From Dehalococcoidia bacterium (GTDB taxonomy: Bacteria; Chloroflexota; Dehalococcoidia; SHYB01; SHYL01), in assembly GCA_009692825.1 (NCBI GenBank), contig SHYL01000008.1, forward strand, positions 1 through 35,914: a stretch of DNA of 35,914 nt. Direction: 5' to 3'. The translations under genes and the position numbers were made by a program. A model generated the notes under the pieces. That model did not search any database, was not told the origin of the DNA, and was given only the letters and a program-made list of their open reading frames with translations. Of the stretch, positions 35,124-35,914 are shown piece after piece; positions within the stretch are counted from its first letter, which is position 1, and each line of letters starts with the position of its first letter.

Positions 35124-35914
35124 ATGGTTATTAAATCGAGGGAGCTAGTTGATAATAAGAATGGACTCCTGAACCGCAGTATCTTTGTCGACAAGGCCAT
35201 TTATCAGCAGGAGCTCGAGCAGATATTCGGACGCTGCTGGCTCTTCATAGGTCACGAGTCGCAGGTGCAAAAGCCTAACGATTTTATTGCTTCATATATG
35301 GGTGAGGATCCGATACTTCTCACCAGGGATTCTAAGGGTAAGCTTCACGCATTCTTAAACATGTGCCGGCACAGGGGCAACCGCATCTGCCGCGCTGACG
35401 CAGGCAATGCGCCTTCATTCATGTGCACATATCACGGCTGGACGTTCGCAACAGACGGCAAGCTCGTTGGCGTCCCTGGCTACAAAGAAGCCTATTTCGA
35501 AGAGCTGGACCGCTCGCAGTGGGGACTTGTAGAGGCCGGGCACATCGACAGCTACAAAGGGCTTGTGTTCGCTTCATGGGACAAACAGGCGCCTTCATTA
35601 ATCGACTACCTGGGCAACATGGCGTGGTATCTGGATCTGCACGTCGACAGGCGCGCTGGCGGTTCCGAATTGCTGGGTGGGATCCAGAAGTGGACGCTTA
35701 ATGCAAACTGGAAGTTCCCAGCAGATAACTTCGGCGGCGACGGCTATCACCACGCTATAACTCACGGTTCCACCTACTCACAGCCAACAATCGTTGGACA
35801 GAGACGTCCCAATCCATATGCGCCCAGCGCAGGAGTGGCGATATACCCGGGAAACGGCCACGGCGTGGTTGGCTACGGCGGCGGCACAGACGGCAAGAAA
35901 ACGCTTGCAAACAT
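35124..35914 (+). CDS. Rieske non-heme iron oxygenase, alpha subunit (partial, runs off the window; absent from the ORF track)
   Basis: Hand translation from ATG 35124: MVIKSRELVDNKNGLLNRSIFVDKAIYQQELEQIFGRCWLFIGHESQV...LNMCRHRGNRICRADAGNAPSFMCTYHGWTF (Rieske CxH/CxxH)...NANWKFPADNFGGDGYHHAITH (mononuclear Fe ligands). Confidence 0.93.
   Translation, partial: MVIKSRELVDNKNGLLNRSIFVDKAIYQQELEQIFGRCWLFIGHESQVQKPNDFIASYMGEDPILLTRDSKGKLHAFLNMCRHRGNRICRADAGNAPSFMCTYHGWTFATDGKLVGVPGYKEAYFEELDRSQWGLVEAGHIDSYKGLVFASWDKQAPSLIDYLGNMAWYLDLHVDRRAGGSELLGGIQKWTLNANWKFPADNFGGDGYHHAITHGSTYSQPTIVGQRRPNPYAPSAGVAIYPGNGHGVVGYGGGTDGKKTLAN

Noticed and set aside
1-35914. CRISPR arrays, tRNA/rRNA genes, prophage or toxin-antitoxin modules
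   Set aside because: No direct-repeat arrays, cloverleaf-like sequences, or recognisable phage or TA proteins were seen in a manual reading; a tRNAscan/CRT/Infernal run would be decisive.

Overview
This 35.9 kb window is gene-dense bacterial chromosome. It carries about 32 protein-coding genes, one decayed gene, no recognisable rRNA, tRNA or CRISPR, and no intact mobile element. The gene content suggests a Chloroflexota/SAR202-like heterotroph, but that is inference only. Main blocks, left to right: (1) housekeeping and repair genes: DUF503, Ldh-type dehydrogenase, DUF1998 helicase, isocitrate/isopropylmalate dehydrogenase, HAD phosphatase, MUG-type glycosylase, DegV and GNAT; (2) a minus-strand operon of enoyl-CoA hydratase, gcvT, gcvH, gcvPA, gcvPB and an HpcH/HpaI (CoA-ester lyase-like) gene; (3) a class-III (GSAM-like) aminotransferase with a long, strongly basic N-terminal tail; (4) a decayed plsY; (5) a translationally coupled glycogen cluster, glgC / [IS1595-type zinc ribbon fused to GH57 branching enzyme] / glgA / GH57, followed by a third GH57; (6) an AcuC-like deacetylase, MBL hydrolase, PAP2, archaeal/fungal-type asd and tmk; (7) a catabolic-looking region with a LigB-like protein, MFS transporter, ABC solute-binding lipoprotein, dienelactone hydrolase and a Rieske oxygenase cut by the window edge. 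The most interesting signals are: the transposase DNA-binding module fused into the glycogen operon; a near-consensus DtxR/IdeR-type palindrome over the putative Rieske oxygenase promoter; a LigB-like protein that has lost its active-site histidines; the histone-H1-like tail on the aminotransferase; a plsY with a nonsense codon, a frameshift and motif decay; and a probable AUU start codon on the HpcH/HpaI gene.
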